Shown here: piece by piece, positions 62,830-64,000 of the stretch
How positions within the stretch are numbered: the stretch's first letter is position 1
How the letters are laid out: each line of letters opens with the position of its first letter
NCBI RefSeq assembly: GCF_900566085.1
Contig: NZ_UPHT01000148.1
Span: 26,996-90,995, forward strand
Direction of reading: 5' to 3'
From: Mycobacterium attenuatum
GTDB taxonomy: Bacteria > Actinomycetota > Actinomycetes > Mycobacteriales > Mycobacteriaceae
DNA: 64,000 nucleotides
Made by a program: the position numbers and the translations under genes
Notes under the pieces: generated by a model
Database searches by the model: none
What the model saw: only the letters and a program-made list of their open reading frames with translations
What the model was told of the DNA's origin: nothing

Positions 62830-64000
62830 GTGTCATTTGTGACCATAACGCCCCAGGCGCTGGAAAACGCTGCCACAGATTTGGCCGGCATCGGTTCGGC
62901 TTTTAGCGAGGCAACCGCAGCCGCCGCCATTCCGACCACGGGGCTACTACCCGCAGGCGCCGATGCAGTATCGGCAAAGATCGCCGGTTTGCTGATTACC
63001 CACGGCCAGACCTGGCAAGCATTCAGTCGAGACTATGGGTGGCTGCACCAGCAGTTTGTCAACCTCCTCAACGGCAGCGCCGAGAAGTACTGGACCACCG
63101 AGATCGAAAATGCAGCGCAGAATGCGGTCAAGACGGCAAATGCCGACAGCGAGTGGCTCGTCGGACGCCCAATGATCGGCAATGGAGCAAACGGCGCCGC
63201 GGGCACCGGCCAAGACGGCGGGGCCGGTGGATGGTTAATCGGCAACGGCGGCAACGGCGGATCCGGGGCCGCAGGCCAAAACGGCGGAAACGGCGGTGCG
63301 GCAGGGTTTTTCGGCGATGGCGGCAACGGCGGCGCGGGCGGAGCAGGCGCCAACGGCGGTGTCGGCGGCCAAGGCGGGCTGCTGTTCGGCAACGGCGGCG
63401 CGGGCGGAGCAGGCGGAGCCGGGTCTGCGCCCGGCAGTAACGGCGGGGCCGGTGGCAACGGCGGAGCAGCCGGGCTATTCGGCGACGGCGGCAATGGCGG
63501 GGCCGGCGGAGCCGGTAGCCCGGGTGAAGGCAATACCGTTGGTGGGTCCGGCGGAACCGGTGGGGCCGGCGGGGCCGGAGGACTGTTGTGCGGCAACGGC
63601 GGAGCCGGTGGATCCGGCGGGGCTGGCGGTCACGGTGCAGACGTCTACGGCGGTGGAAACAGCACATCCGGCGGGACGGGCGGAGCCGGCGGGGCGGGAG
63701 GAAATGGCGGACTGATTGGTAACGGTGGCGACGGCGGTGCTGGCGGAGCCGGCGGACGCGGCGGCAATTCAAACTGGTCCGGTGGGGACGGCGGGGCCGG
63801 CGGGAACGGCGGGATCGGTGGATCCGGAGGGCTGATTGGGAACGGCGGCAACGGCGGCTCCGGCGGTGCTGGTGGCGCCGGCGGCTCGTGCGGTACCGGA
63901 AACGGAGGCAACGGTGGCGCCGCGGGGAACGGCGCACACGGCGGGAACGCCGGACTCTTATACGGAAACGGTGGGGCCGGCGGGGCCGGCGGCACTGGTG
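62830..64000 (+). CDS. PE_PGRS protein, 3' end outside window
   Basis: A frame open from the GTG at 62830 to the right edge (390 codons and more). It begins MSFVTITPQALENAATDLAGIGSAFSEATAAAA, a PE domain in which the expected Pro-Glu at residues 8-9 reads Pro-Gln. PE residues extend to about 100 (WLHQQFVNLLNGSAEKYWTTEIENAAQNAV). From about residue 117 onward come GGAGG-, GNGGNGG- and FGDGGNGG-type PGRS repeats. The GTG is preceded by GAGGA at 7 nt. PE_PGRS proteins are exported by ESX-5 and sit on the cell surface; function of this one is unknown. Confidence 0.92.
   Translation, partial: MSFVTITPQALENAATDLAGIGSAFSEATAAAAIPTTGLLPAGADAVSAKIAGLLITHGQTWQAFSRDYGWLHQQFVNLLNGSAEKYWTTEIENAAQNAVKTANADSEWLVGRPMIGNGANGAAGTGQDGGAGGWLIGNGGNGGSGAAGQNGGNGGAAGFFGDGGNGGAGGAGANGGVGGQGGLLFGNGGAGGAGGAGSAPGSNGGAGGNGGAAGLFGDGGNGGAGGAGSPGEGNTVGGSGGTGGAGGAGGLLCGNGGAGGSGGAGGHGADVYGGGNSTSGGTGGAGGAGGNGGLIGNGGDGGAGGAGGRGGNSNWSGGDGGAGGNGGIGGSGGLIGNGGNGGSGGAGGAGGSCGTGNGGNGGAAGNGAHGGNAGLLYGNGGAGGAGGTG
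63170..64000 (+). repeat. PGRS repeat region
   Basis: GC-rich tandem repetition of GGCGGNGCCGGCGGN-type 9- to 15-bp units encoding Gly-Gly-Ala/Gly-Gly-Asn triplets; interrupted by NGGLLFGNGG- and AGLFGDGGNGG-like islands. Typical PGRS. The boundary at the left is approximate. Confidence 0.9.

Noticed and set aside
63128..63937. Arg- or Pro-rich minus-strand frames over the PGRS region
   Set aside because: Mirror frames of Gly-Gly-Asn repeat DNA; typical PGRS artefacts.
1..64000. tRNA, rRNA, insertion sequence or prophage genes
   Set aside because: No cloverleaf-like sequence, transposase DDE/HTH protein, integrase or phage structural protein was recognised; small RNA genes cannot be excluded by eye.

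Overview
The window is high-GC DNA from a Mycobacterium. It carries two PE/PE_PGRS genes, fadB-fadA, fadE10, an rpfA gene behind a ydaO-type leader, a MoCo gene set, SepH, XPB helicase and Mce-associated proteins. From memory of M. tuberculosis H37Rv, bases 1 to about 46,850 follow the Rv0889c (citA) to Rv0853c (pdc) block in inverted orientation, with insertions, losses and replacements. PE_PGRS genes combined with many genes absent from M. tuberculosis suggest a slow-growing non-tuberculous species (kansasii/marinum-like). The species is an inference.

Layout. 1-10.7 kb: citA (5' end cut off), a SpmT-like surface phosphodiesterase, a TetR plus fatty-acid-hydroxylase pair with a palindromic operator, a glyoxalase-fold protein, fprB with an AurF-like diiron protein, serC, sepH. 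10.7-12.5 kb: AT-richer accessory DNA with a broken LuxR fragment and an anchored protein carrying six perfect 18-bp repeats. 12.5-18.3 kb: marR-trmH-membrane operon, DUF2530, SRPBCC, DUF3027, MFS permease and DUF2771 genes. 18.5-21.3 kb: a toxin-like pseudogene with an intact putative immunity gene, then a glutathionyl-hydroquinone-reductase homologue downstream of fadE10. 23.6-32.9 kb: csp, yccF-moaA2-moaD2, riboswitch-rpfA, the moaC2-mog-moaE2 operon, and the helicase pair Rv0862c-like/xpB. 33.0-37.8 kb: an inserted block bounded by two related long hairpins, holding a decayed DUF35/thiolase pair, an ABM protein, an LLM oxidoreductase, and a TetR/FAD-monooxygenase divergon. 37.8-46.8 kb: fadB-fadA, dapC, three SRPBCC paralogues around far, and a ThDP keto-acid decarboxylase.

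46.8-64 kb is accessory and lipid-metabolism-like: a Bfd ferredoxin, two Mce-associated proteins, an amidohydrolase-FadD operon and an enoyl-CoA hydratase sharing a promoter element, a TetR/P450 divergon, a PE_PGRS protein fused to a CBM2 domain and a GH18 chitinase domain, a four-gene membrane operon (heme-copper-oxidase subunit III- and IV-like proteins plus two paralogous multi-TM proteins) with a divergent TetR and two palindromic operators, and a PE_PGRS gene running off the right edge.

Most novel candidates: the PE-PGRS-CBM2-GH18 fusion (56209-58482), the oxidase-subunit-like operon with no catalytic subunit (59106-61461), and the inactivated toxin with a surviving immunity-like gene (18517-20183). 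Family assignments come from reading motifs; no database search was run.
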